A stretch of 64,000 bases of DNA from Larix kaempferi (taxonomy: Eukaryota > Streptophyta > Pinopsida > Pinales > Pinaceae). The translations under genes and the position numbers were made by a program. The DNA lies in contig BSBM01001138.1 of the NCBI GenBank assembly GCA_027924585.1, positions 11,961,001-12,025,000 on the forward strand, given 5' to 3'. Positions 25,843 through 36,598 of the stretch are shown here, one piece after another (position 1 is the first letter of the stretch; every line of letters starts with the position of its first letter). Under the pieces are notes generated by a model. The model was not told the origin of the DNA. It saw nothing but the letters and a program-made list of their open reading frames with translations, and did not search any database.

Positions 25843-26247
25843 TGTGAGGAACCTGCAACAATTAATTGATAAAATGCACGATATATTAGAAAACATAATA
25901 TTTTTATTGATCGCAGGCCACTTCGAGGGGGCAACCTCCTTTGAGCAAGCTCAATGCAAATAACTTCTCGGTGCCTTCATTGGCCTCAACACGTGCTTAT
26001 ATACTAAGTCTATGCGCCAATACTATGGATCATTACCATGGAACATATAATACTACGGGACGACTTACAAAGCATATGCGTCCAATACTATCGGTCAATA
26101 CCATGGAACAGATAATACTATGGCATAATACAAACTAAGGATCAATACCATGGAACATATAATACTATGGGACGACTTACAAATCATGTGCGTCCAACAA
26201 CAATATACTAACAAAGTAAAGAGAAGGGTTGACACAGGTTCCTAACA
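25843..26247 (-). repeat. Gypsy 3' LTR (405 bp)
   Basis: TGTGAGGAAC...CCTAACA; direct repeat of 30023-30426. It contains short internal repeats (AATACTATGGATCAATACCATGGAACA) that also appear in the other LTR. Confidence 0.93.
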
Positions 26248-26582
26248 TCCCCTCCCCCTTAGAAAAAGCTTTGTCCTCAAAGCTTTAAATGTGGAAATTG
26301 ATGCTGAGTCTGAAGGAGTGGTTCCCATGTAGCATCCTTTGGTTGCATTATGTGCCATTGAATTAATACCCCTGTGATAGATTGAGAGCGAAGCTAGCGA
26401 GTGCGCCTATTGAGGATGGCCTCCGTCTCCAAAAGGATGGATCCTTCATTATCCAGTTCTGGTAAAATAGTTTGTCCTTTGATGTTGGTGCCAAGAACTT
26501 TCGTTAGGGAAGAGACATGAAATACTGGATCAATGCAGGAAGAAGGAGGAAGTTCCAATTTATAAGCAACAGACCCAATATT

Positions 26583-27455
26583 CTAAAGAACCTGATAGGG
26601 CCCATAGAACTTTGGAGCGAGATTATGACACCCTTTGAGTTTCAAGGAGGATTGCTTGGAAGGTTGTAGACGAAGAAAAGCCATATCACCTACTTGAAAA
26701 GTACACTCAGAACGATGTTGATCGGTTTGTTGTTGCATTTGAATTATTTCCATGTGAAGATTGTCTTGCAAAATACGAAGAATCTGATCGTGGTTTCGAA
26801 TAACTGAGTCAATTTCCTGAACTGGTGAACTGCTGAGGGTGTATGGAAAAAGAACTAGTGGTGCCTGACCATAGATTGCTTCATATGGAGTCATTTTAGA
26901 TGTAGTATTGCAACACCGAATCCCTTCAATGAAATCCATAGAAATATCTATCCAAATTTGTGTAGGGATGGGAAAGGGTTCAAGCAATCCTGGAAGGAGT
27001 GGTGTGCCACCCTTATTGACCTAGAAAGTATCACATTCATCCACCATCTGTTGAATTTTCCTTTTCATTCCCTACCAAAAGAAGTTACATTGTGCCTGCT
27101 TATACGTTTTGAGGAACCTAGAGTGCCCTGCCGATGGAGAAGCATGGAGTTCATAGAAGACATAGCTCTGTTGAACAGATTGCAACCAATTTGGAACATG
27201 CATAGAAATAGATGAAAGAGAAACTTGGTCATAAAATGTGCGAGAAAGAGCATCCGCCACCAGATTGTCCAGACCCTTCTTGTAAGTGATCTCATAGGCA
27301 TAACCCATGAGTTTGCTAACCCATTTCAGTTGTGCTGGGGAGGAGACCCGTTGTTCCAGGAAATTTTTTAGACTCTGGTGATCAGTATTGATGCATAAGT
27401 AATTCCCTAATAGGTATGGTTGCCACTTCTGTATTGCATTCAAAATAGCCATCAT
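26583..27455 (-). pseudogene. Gypsy RNase H and integrase remnants
   Basis: Read on the minus strand. An RNase H C-terminal part comes first (AILNAIQKWQPYLLGNY, TDHQSLKNFLEQR, then GLDNLVADALSRT), then an H-H-C-type integrase finger (HASPSAGHSRFL...). The integrase body then jumps from WIDISMDFIEGI to CNTTSKMTPYEAIYGQAP and a C-terminal barrel (FQVGDMAFLRLQP, LAPKFYGPYQVL). In normal gypsy integrases the catalytic core lies between those two motifs, so it has been deleted. Frames are discontinuous and no active enzyme is expected. Confidence 0.85.
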
Positions 27456-27461
27456 TTCCTT

Positions 27462-29070
27462 CTAAGATGTAGAGGCGGCTAAATTATTACCGGAAAGGTC
27501 TCTTGAAGGAAACAATCCCACTGGTTCAACAAAGACACCTGCATATCTATCCAAAATGTGTTGTAGATCCAAGGGAGTAGTGGAGACTGTTGATGGGTGC
27601 ATCTGAATGGAATGGAGCTGAGTGATGACACCAAGTGAATTCTTCTTAAGGATCTTTTCCAGGCAATGTGAACTGATGATGCGAATAGACCCAGGTTGTA
27701 AGCCCGTAAATGTGTGTTTTTTCCCATTGACTGAAAACTGCATCCAAAGTTCAGCAAAATCCCATAAGATGGGGCCAAGTGTGCCTAACCATTGAGCACC
27801 CAAAACCACATCACATCCGCCTAAGGACAAGTCAAACATGTCATAGCGTAGGTTATAATCTTCCATAGAGATACGCACATTATGACACTTCCCCTTGCAA
27901 GGTAAGGTGCCCCCATTGACAATCATGACTTCAAAGTTGGAGCAAGGATAGACAAAACAATCAGCCTGTTTGGCGATCTGAGGGTCAATGAAGTTATGAG
28001 TGCTACCAGAATCAATGAGTATTGTAAGAGGGAGCTTCTTGAAGTAACCCCTGAACTGGATTGTTTGTGGGGTGGTGACTCTGATTAAAGCATGGAGAGA
28101 TATCTCTGGGTGGTCGTCCGGAGACGGAAGGTCAACAAGCGGTTGTTGAATGTTGACCTCATCATCTATTGTATCTGAAGCTTCTTCACCAAGTTCAGAG
28201 GCAGGCGGAGAATCCACATCCAAGAGATAGAGTTGTTGCTCAACACATCTATGTCCCCGAGTGAATTTCTCATCACAATTATAACAAATCCATTTTTCTC
28301 TACGTGCTCGCATCTCTGCTTCAAACAAATGCTTGATAGGAGTTGGTTGAGGAGCTGGCGTGATGGGTGGTTGTTGGGAAACCATATTTCTGAATGGAAC
28401 AAAAGTGGATTTGGAGCGTTGTTGAAATGTGATCTTGTCCTCCGCCAACTTATCCAACCCTAGCACTTCCATCATTTTGTTCGGACAAAACATTTTAAAC
28501 TCTGAGCGGATTTCATCCTTTAGACCACTGATAAAACAACTCCTTTAGAATTCATCAGACAATCCTTCTGTGTGATTGGCCAGTTTCTCAAATTTTGTCT
28601 GATACTCTCTCATAGTGCCAATTTGGTGAAGTTTAGTGAGTGCTCCTATGAAGTCATCAAAAGCACTAGGAACAAATTGTTGCAAAAGGAGTTGGCAAAA
28701 ATCTGTCCATTTTCGCTCGTCATGAGCCTTGATGTACCAACGGTACTATTGAAGAGCTTCCTGTTCCAAATGAAAGGATTCAAGTGGAACTTTGTGGACA
28801 TCAAAAGCATTATGCAGACTAAAATATTGTTCTACATGGTATATCCATCCAGTCGTATCATTGCCATTGAAGCGAGGAAAATCAAGCTTTGGCCCACGAA
28901 AATTGCTAGAAGAAGAGAACGTAGTGTCTGCAGAAGATTCTGGTTGTTGTTTATTGTTCATGGTTGAATGTTGAAGATGGAGGCTAAGAAATTTTTCATC
29001 CAGATCTTGGAGTTTGGTTTTGAGGGGTGCAAGTTCTTCCTCCATGATTTGTGTTCTTGCGTAGGTGACA
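27462..29070 (-). pseudogene. Gypsy gag-protease remnant
   Basis: Read on the minus strand. The gag start MEEELAPLKTKLQDLDEKF leads to a retrotransposon-gag domain (LDFPRFNGNDTTGWIYHVEQYF), interrupted by stops near 28746 and 28544. Next is a zinc finger CYNCDEKFTRGHRC and an aspartic protease with the active-site motif LIDSGSTHNFID intact. The frame ends just after LFPSR, where reverse transcriptase should begin. Only ~25 bp separate it from the RNase H frame, so the RT segment has been lost. Confidence 0.88.
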
Positions 29071-29117
29071 ACCATAACCAAGAGTTTTTTTTTAAATGGG
29101 TAGAAAAACAAAAACAT

Positions 29118-30022
29118 AAACTTCTTTAGTCACAAGGGAAATTTGGATTTGGGAAAAACTCTTATGGGTAATTGGGGTTTGACTAGGTTTTGGACACTTT
29201 CTAATGGACAGGGAAGCAGAAAATGGATATTTCAGAAGCGGGGTGAAAGAATGGGAAAATTTGTTAAAGAGGGACAAAGAAACAGAAATAGGAAATGAAC
29301 ACTGTGGCAAAATTTGAAAGCAATTGGGTGAAAATCAAAGAAGTTAAGGAAAACCCTAAAATTAGATAAAATGTGGGATTTTCGGCTTCTGAAAGTGGAA
29401 TTTAGGATACGGTCCTCAGGAATGAAATATGCAGAATGGGATTGCAGGGGTGTCAGTGAAGTTTCAAGGGAAACAGAGTTAAAACAAAGAAGATATGACA
29501 AAAAAACAAATTATTATTATTTTCGGAATGGATCTGCAATGGCGCGGAAGTGATCGACAACAGTTCTGGATAGATGTAATCTGCGATTTATCAACTGGAA
29601 ATAGATATGGACCCCCGATATGCTCGGATTCCTAACGGTTTAGGGGATTCACTTAGTCACCAATGATGTCTGACGGCTTGTGTATTGGGGCAGTACCCCT
29701 CACTCCACGGCTCAGGTAAAACTGATAACCGCTTTGCCACAAACGACAACTCTTGGTTTACCTCATGGGTGGGAACTAGTCAATCAGGTAGGGGTCATTT
29801 CCCTTTTCGCTGGCAGGTCCTCTCAATGGGCCAGCCACTTCAAGGTTCTTGTGGTACTCCTCACAATGATTTTTAGGGCTATGTCCAAGTACTTCCCGCA
29901 GTTAAGTGGATAAGGATTATTCCCATATCCGAACCTGTAATTGAAGGGAACAATATAGATGCGAAATTTTTTTTTGGCAGAAATCCCACCCAACGAGCCT
30001 AAGAAAGTGCTCTGATACCAGA
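29118..30022 (-). other. Gypsy 5' untranslated leader
   Basis: About 900 bp between the 5' LTR primer site and gag, read on the minus strand. It carries no credible coding. The primer-binding site occupies the last bases before 30023. Such leaders normally hold packaging signals, but none can be specified here. Confidence 0.6.
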
Positions 30023-30426
30023 TGTGAGGAACTTGCAACAATTAATTGATAAAATGCACGATATATTAGAACACAGAATATTTTTATTGATCGCGGGCCA
30101 CTTCAAGGGGGCAACCTCCTTTGAGAAAGCTCAATACAAATAACTTCTCGGTGCCTTCATTGGCCTCAACACGTACTTATATACTAATTCTATGCGCCAA
30201 TACTATGGATCAATACCATGAACATATAATACTACGGGACTACTTACAAAGCATATGCGTCAAATACTATGGATCAATACCATGGAACAGATAATACTAT
30301 GGGATAATACAAACTAAGGATCAATACCATGGAACATATAATACTACGAGACGACTTACAAAGCATATGCGTTCAACAACAATATACTAACAAAGTAAAG
30401 AGAAGGGTTGACAAAGGTTCCTAACA
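30023..30426 (-). repeat. Gypsy 5' LTR (404 bp)
   Basis: Nearly identical direct repeat of 25843-26247, with TG...CA ends. It is followed by ATTAT, partner of ATTGT at 25838-25842. The primer site abuts its left edge. Confidence 0.93.
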
Positions 30427-30469
30427 ATTATGCATTAGGTTACCCCCAAGCCTGCCAGGATTCTACAAA

Positions 30470-33400
30470 GCTCTTACTTGTCTCTTAGAAAACTTTTAGT
30501 CAACATATCAGTAGGATTTTCAACACTATGAATATTTTCTAAATTTAAATGACCTTCTTCCAATACTTGTTGGGTCCATTGGTACTTTAGATCAATGTGC
30601 TTGGTCCTTGAGTGAAATGTTGGGTTTTCCACCAAGTGAATGGCACTTTAACTATCACAATGCAGCACATACCTGTCTTATTTTATTCCCATCCCTCGTA
30701 GGATTCATTACATCCAGAACATCTCTTTTCAAGCATCTGTTGCAACTATGTATTATGCCTCAGTTGTGGAGAGAGATACTACCTTTTGTAGCCTAGATAT
30801 CGAAGATACTGTTACACCTGCACATGTATACAAATAACCAATGGTGGACATTCTCGTATCCACTTCTCTAGCCATATATGCATCTATAAATCCTTCAAGC
30901 ACAATATCATTATTACCAAAACATAAACAATAATGACTAGTACCCTTGAGCTACCTTAAGATCCACTTCATTGCTTGTCAATGTTGTTTTCCTGGATTGG
31001 CAAGGAATCTGCTCACTATTCCCACGAAATGTGCAATGTCTAGTCGTGTACATACCATGGCATACATCAAGATGCCAACTGCTGAAGTATAGGGAATTTT
31101 ACTCGTTTCCTCCTTTTCCTTGCCATTACAAGGGCACAAATCAACACTCAATTTGAAGTGGGTTGCAAGAGGTGTTCCAACTGGCTTGGCATCGTTCATA
31201 TTGAACCTATTAAGTACCTTCTCAATTTACTTTTCTTGTGACAACCACAAATTTATTTTCCTTCTGTCATGTATGATCCTCATGCTCAACATTTGTTGTG
31301 TTGGACCCAAATCCTTCATTGCAAATTGGCTACCCAAATCCTTCTTCAACATGTTAATCATGTTCTCATCATACCCAACAATTAGCATGTCATCCACATA
31401 TACAAATAATATAATGTATTTTTCTTGGTCATACTTATTAATGTAAACACAATGATCAGCCTCTAGCCTTCTAAAACCATGCTCCAACATGAATGAATGA
31501 AACTTCTTATACCATTGGAGAGGAGCTTGTTTCATCCCATAGAGGCTCTTCTTCAACCTACAAACCAAATTTTCTTTACCTTTTATTTTGAATCCTTCCG
31601 GCTGCTCCATGTAAATCTCCTCCTCCAATTATCCATGAAGGAATGTTTTTTTTACATCTAACTGTTCACACTCTAAGTCTAAATTAGCAACGAGACCAAG
31701 AATAAATCTAATGTATGGCATTTTAACAACATGTGAAAATATTTCAATAAAGTTAATACCTTCTTTTTGGACAAATCCTTTTAGCACCAACCTTTCATTG
31801 TACCTCTCCTTCTTCCCTTCACCCTCATGCTTGATCCTACATACTTATTTGTTTTGAATAGATTTTCTTCCTTTTGGAAGCTTTACTAACTCCCATGTTT
31901 TGTTTTCCAATAGTGAGTCCATTTCTTCTTGCATAGCCTTCTTCCAATTTTTGCTTTGCTCAACATCACAAGCCTCCTGAAAACAATTAGGTTCGCCTTC
32001 GTCAGTTAACAAAATATAGTTTGAGGGCGGATACCTTTGTGATGGCTTATGAGGCCTAGTGGGCCTACGAACCGACTATGGTGGAATATTTTCTGGTTGG
32101 ACCTCTTGTAATGGTTGTTGCAATGGTTCATCTTCTCGTTGTCCAACATTTTCAACTTATTTGCCATCATTTTCAGCTGGTTGTTCATTGTTTTCATCTT
32201 GTTGTCCTTAATTTTCTTGCAACGGTGGGATGTTTTCTTGTTGCTCAACAAATATGTCAACATATTTCTTGACCTCTATATCACTCGTAGGCCTCTTAAA
32301 CATCTCTAACTCATTAAATATAACATCCCTGCTTCTAATAACTTTGTGTTTAATTGGACCCATAGATAGTAACCAAAATAACCATCCGCATATCCAAAGA
32401 AAATACATTTCATGGATTTATTGTCTAACTTAGTTCTATGCTCTTTCGAAATATGCACAAATGCTTCACGTCCAAAAAATTTCAGGTGATAATAGTTTAC
32501 CTTCTTACCAGTCCAAAATTCTTCAGGAATACCACCGTCCAAGGCAGTAGTAGGTGATCGAATAATGAGATAACATGTTGTTCTCACTGCTTCTGCCCAA
32601 AAATGCTTTTCCAACTCGGAATTTGACAACCTGTCCTCACCTTCTCCATGATAGTGTGATTCATCCTTTTTGTAGTACCACTATGTTGAGGAGTACTAGG
32701 GACGGTCTTATCATGCTTTATGCCAAACTTATTGCAGTAGTCGTTGAAAGCATTGGAGCAATACTCCATAGTTATCTGTCCTCATGAACTTGAGCAGTTT
32801 GTTAGTCTCTCTTTCAACACCAACATGAAAATTTTGAAATATTTCAAATACCTCATTCTTGCCTTTCATGGGTAGGCCCAAACCTTCCTCGATGCATCAT
32901 CTATAAAAGTAACAAAATATGAGGCTCCTCGTAGTGACTTAATATTGACCGGACCAAACATGTTGGAGTGTGACAATTATAATAGGTTTTTTTTTCTTCC
33001 ATGGCCTCCTCTCATAAATGAGACTCTACATTGCCTACCATATATACAATGCTCAGAAAGGTCAAGTTCATAGGATTTCAAACCTGGAAGCAATTTTTTT
33101 CCAACAAGGATTTTTATGCTTTTTTCACTCATGGGTCCCAAGCACTTATGCCATAAATATGGTGAGGTTCCCTCTTTTGCAACAACAACGACATCTGATT
33201 TTCTTGTTGTTGCTCTTAATGTATACAAAGTTCCTATTTTAGGTCCTTTATCCATGACAAGCGCCTCTTTGTTGATTTTGCAGCCACTCTTACCAAAACT
33301 TGTAGAGCAGCCTTCATCATCTAACTGTCCCACTCAGATAAGGCTCATGCACATATATGAAACATTCCTAACTTGTTTCAACAAGATAAAATGGCCATCC

Positions 33401-33650
33401 TTTGTTTGGAATCGAACATGTCCCACTCCAACAATATTACAAAAATGATCATTTCCTAGATGAACTCTACCATAATCACCAGTTTCATATGAAACAAAGT
33501 TGTTTTTGCATGGAGTTACATGATGAGATGCCCGTGTGTCAAGGATCCAATCAATACTGCTGCTAGAATTGTACATGCATGCATATTCCATTGAAACAAT
33601 AAATAAAACATCACCAATATTTGAAGCTACAATAGTGGTCTCGCCTTCAT
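30470..33650 (-). pseudogene. Copia pol remnant (protease, integrase, RT, RNase H)
   Basis: Read on the minus strand from high to low coordinates. The protease has WILDTRASHH, so the normal DTG active-site glycine is arginine. A pre-integrase H-C region follows (LWHKCLGPMSEKSIKIL...CIYGRQC), then integrase pieces (FGIKHDKTVPSTPQHSG). The RT has SLYGMKQAPLQWYKKFHSF and FVYVDDMLIVG with the YVDD box intact. RNase H (NPTFHSRTKHIDLKY, then ENPTDMLTK) has a stop replacing the Gln of the usual DNQSA motif. Stops occur throughout, for example just before the RT frame at ~31629. Clearly dead. Confidence 0.9.
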
Positions 33651-33699
33651 TTGTATTGATTGATTTCTTATTTGTGCTAGTTGATTTTTGTTCCTTTTG

Positions 33700-34438
33700 T
33701 TCTCTCTTCCATATCCATCACTCTCTTTTCATGTGTCCTGGTTTTCCACAAGGATAGCAAGTAAGTCTGCCTCTTCTTGATTTTGATCTTCCCCTTGACT
33801 TTGAATTCCCTTTCCTATTTCGATCAACCTTTCTTCCACAATCAGCTATGGTTAGAGATTTTCCTCCCTAGTTTTCTGTAACAGATTTATGTTGTGGTTC
33901 CTCATTCATTAAACTGCCACTATCATCATCAAACTTCAGGGTCCCTATAGGAGCTGAAGTGATCATGGATACTATCAAATTTTATCAGTTGTCTAACATG
34001 GAGCACACGAGTAGGATGGCTCTGATTTCATCATCCAATACAATTTTAGCAGAGGCAAGTTGACTGGAAATCATGTTAAATTCATTTAGGTTCTTTGCAA
34101 TTGAAGCACCCTCCCTCATCCTGAGGTTATACAACTTCTTCATCAGAAACACTTTGTTTGATGTTGTGTTTTTCTCATACAAGTCATGCAATTCCTTCCA
34201 TAGAGCTTCTGGTGTCTTCTCTCTAACCACATTGAAGTAGACATTCTTTGCTAGGTACTGTCTGATTGTAGTAATGGATTTCCTGTCAATCTTGTTCCAC
34301 TCTTCATATGTCATTGATTAAGGTTTACTTGCTGCTCCCTCAATAGAAAAATATTGGTCTTTTAATATTAATATGTCTTCCATCTGTGCTCTCCATAGGG
34401 AAAAATTGGCCTCATTCAATTTCTCCATGTCACTCATG
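33700..34438 (-). pseudogene. Copia gag remnant
   Basis: Minus-strand start MSDMEKLNEANFSLWRAQ with a stop near 34318. The core gag domain follows (EALWKELHDLYEKNTTSNK, LMKKLYNLRMREGASI, typical of the UBN2 family). A zinc knuckle CYPCGKPGHMKRE follows, whose last cysteine position is a TGA stop (33718-33720). It lies directly after the primer site of the 5' LTR, as expected. Confidence 0.88.
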
Positions 34439-34660
34439 GTGTTTGTCTCCATTCTGCTTCAAATGGATGTCCCCTAAAAATGAAATTGAGAGAGAGAGAC
34501 AACTCACACAGGTATTATGTATCACCACTACTGGGGGCTTCCAATTCCAAATCGTGTCCTCCACAAACTCTCATGAACTTGCAAGCGGATGAATGCAGAC
34601 TTGGACAGCATCTCAACAGGCTATGGGCAGGATGGCCCCTAACCCAACTTTGATACTAGC

Positions 34661-35234
34661 TGTTGGGAACAGAGAAAAAAATATCGAATCCTGTATTGTA
34701 GTTTGTTCCTTGTACAGAAGCAAATATTTATTGCTTACCAAGATCTAGCCAGCCTCTACTTACAGTCCAACAATCCTTCCTACAACCTGTAGATTACAAA
34801 TACTAGTAGTAGATATGAATGTCAATTAAAAAACAAATACACAGCAGTTAAGAACAAGCATACAAACACACACAATCTAATGCCCAGAACATAGCATACA
34901 TGAAAAATGCAGTCACAAGAGAAACACGGAATTGGGCATAAACTCTCTTGTTTCGTTAGCTTCAACGTTCTGTACAAAGACAACTAATTCAATCAGAAGT
35001 ACATCCAATACATTATTTTTTTACAATAAAATACAATTTGAGGTTTTCCCCCAAATACATGACCTCTAGAGCCTTCCTTGTTGTAGGTGGGATGATGGCT
35101 TCATTGAGAAGCCTATGAATTTAATTTAAAAATACATTTTCAAGTACCAGTCAAAATTGTAGATCGAGCTAGCACTGGAGGGTGAGCTTGTGTACGGTTC
35201 AGTAAATGTTGTAATTTAGCTTCACCAGATAACA
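34661..35234 (-). repeat. Copia 5' LTR (574 bp)
   Basis: Uninterrupted LTR copy, TGTTGGGAACAGAG...CCAGATAACA. Comparison with the 3' LTR exposes the palindrome insertion there. The number of differences between the two LTRs suggests an old insertion, but I did not compute divergence. Confidence 0.9.
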
Positions 35235-36598
35235 AAATTTTGATAAATCCCAGTGAGACCTCAGTGACAAGCCCATAGGGCAGTCTGCCAATCTTTGGGA
35301 TGGCAGTCAGCGAGACTTGAATCACACAAATATGTGTCTGCATGGCTGTTGTCGATACAGTTCTGATATTTTTATTTGAAAATTTTGGTACACAGATTGG
35401 TTTAAATGTGTATATTTTCAATGCTTTTACTTCCATTTGCTTTGTTTACAGAGTAGATACAGTTGGGGATACGTTGGATTTGAATTTGCAAACAAGTCCA
35501 TCTCAGCAAACATTTAAATAATTGTCATGTGAGTAAATAACATATATATCATATATCGAATGGACGTGCGCTAAGGGAGGAGCATGGATGCATGAGGTTT
35601 GGGTATATACTAGTTTGATATATATAGAGTTTTTTTTTTTTTTTAATTATAATATATATAAATTGTTTTTATATGTTTTAATTTTTAATTTTATATTTAT
35701 TATTTTGTTTTTTAATTTTTTAATTTGTATAATTGGTAATATTTTTAATAATTATAATATATATAAATTATTTTTATATGTTTTCATTTTTTTTTTTATA
35801 TATTTTTATTTAAATATTTATATATATCCTAATTTTTAATATTCTAAAAATTATATATCAAATTCATATATCAAGCTAAATTTGTTGGTGGAATTGATTC
35901 TATGACCACATTGGAAGGTATTAAAACAACCTTAAAGATCAATTTTCACCTCTTGGGATACTTAATTGGATGATGAATACATGCAATGACAAGCACTAAA
36001 AGCAAGACCAATAGGTCCATGGCTTATATCATCGAATTATACCATATCATGGTGATCAAATTAAACATCGACAACACTAAGGGATTGACAACTCGATCTA
36101 AATTTTGAGGGCTTGTGACCTAGGGTAAATGTGTAACAAGCCCCATTAGCATAATGGTTGTGACTAGAATTGAAATTTTTTACTTGCTAATGGAATCAAA
36201 AAACTTCTACTTTGCAATCATTATGCTAATGGGGGCAGTCATGATAAGGGGGGAAGCCATGATAATGGGGGCAAGCAATCATTATGCTAATGGGGTTAGC
36301 GTCTAGTAAGTGTCCATGTCACATGAACCTAAAGCTATTAAGCCAACACATTTCATCAATGTACCATGAGTTATAAAATATAATCCTTTGTCATATTTGT
36401 GTGGAATCCTATGACTGAACCATAAATAAATTGACTTTTGGGTAGAGTATTAACCAATATGCTAGTGTAATAGCACAACTATGAGAATTCCAATTGGGAA
36501 AGGCATATAATACCCTTAAAAGAAAAAGAGTAAGAATGAGAAACTCCATTTATCCCTTTTATTCATAGAAAAACCCCAACACACAGGAGGTGCCAAAG
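35235..36598. other. AT-rich spacer between copia element and solo LTR
   Basis: No gene is supported. 35590-35880 is T/A-rich low-complexity DNA that yields a spurious hydrophobic frame. 36145-36300 has several direct and inverted copies of CATTATGCTAATGGGG, capable of small hairpins. The first ~220 bp is the right flank of the copia insertion. Confidence 0.6.

Larger units (their letters stand above)
25843..30426 (-). mobile_element. Ty3/gypsy LTR retrotransposon with internal deletions, nested in copia
   Basis: The LTRs 25843-26247 and 30023-30426 (TGTGAGGAAC...GGTTCCTAACA) are nearly identical. Inside the 5' LTR the minus strand reads TGGTATCAGAGCAC, a strong initiator-Met primer site. 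Inside the 3' LTR it reads AAGGGGGAGGGGA, a polypurine tract. The target duplication is ATTGT/ATTAT. Remaining minus-strand coding: gag, CCHC-like finger, aspartic protease, RNase H and integrase ends. Most of the reverse transcriptase and the integrase core are missing, so it is non-autonomous. Confidence 0.93.
24650..35234 (-). mobile_element. Ty1/copia LTR retrotransposon, decayed, with nested insertions
   Basis: The LTRs 24650-25788 (3') and 34661-35234 (5') share TGTT...AACA ends. Next to the 5' LTR the minus strand reads TAGTATCAAAGTTGGG, an initiator-Met-like primer site. Next to the 3' LTR it reads AAGTGGGAGAA, a polypurine tract. Minus-strand domains follow copia order gag-protease-integrase-RT-RNase H. 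A gypsy element (25843-30426) and a 520-bp palindrome were later inserted; without them the element is about 5.4 kb. Flanking AATT on both sides suggests a 4-5-bp target duplication. Multiple nonsense codons make it inactive. Confidence 0.9.

Noticed and set aside
35588-35839. Hydrophobic 83-codon frame resembling a membrane protein
   Set aside because: Pure T/A low-complexity DNA giving F, I, Y and L codons.
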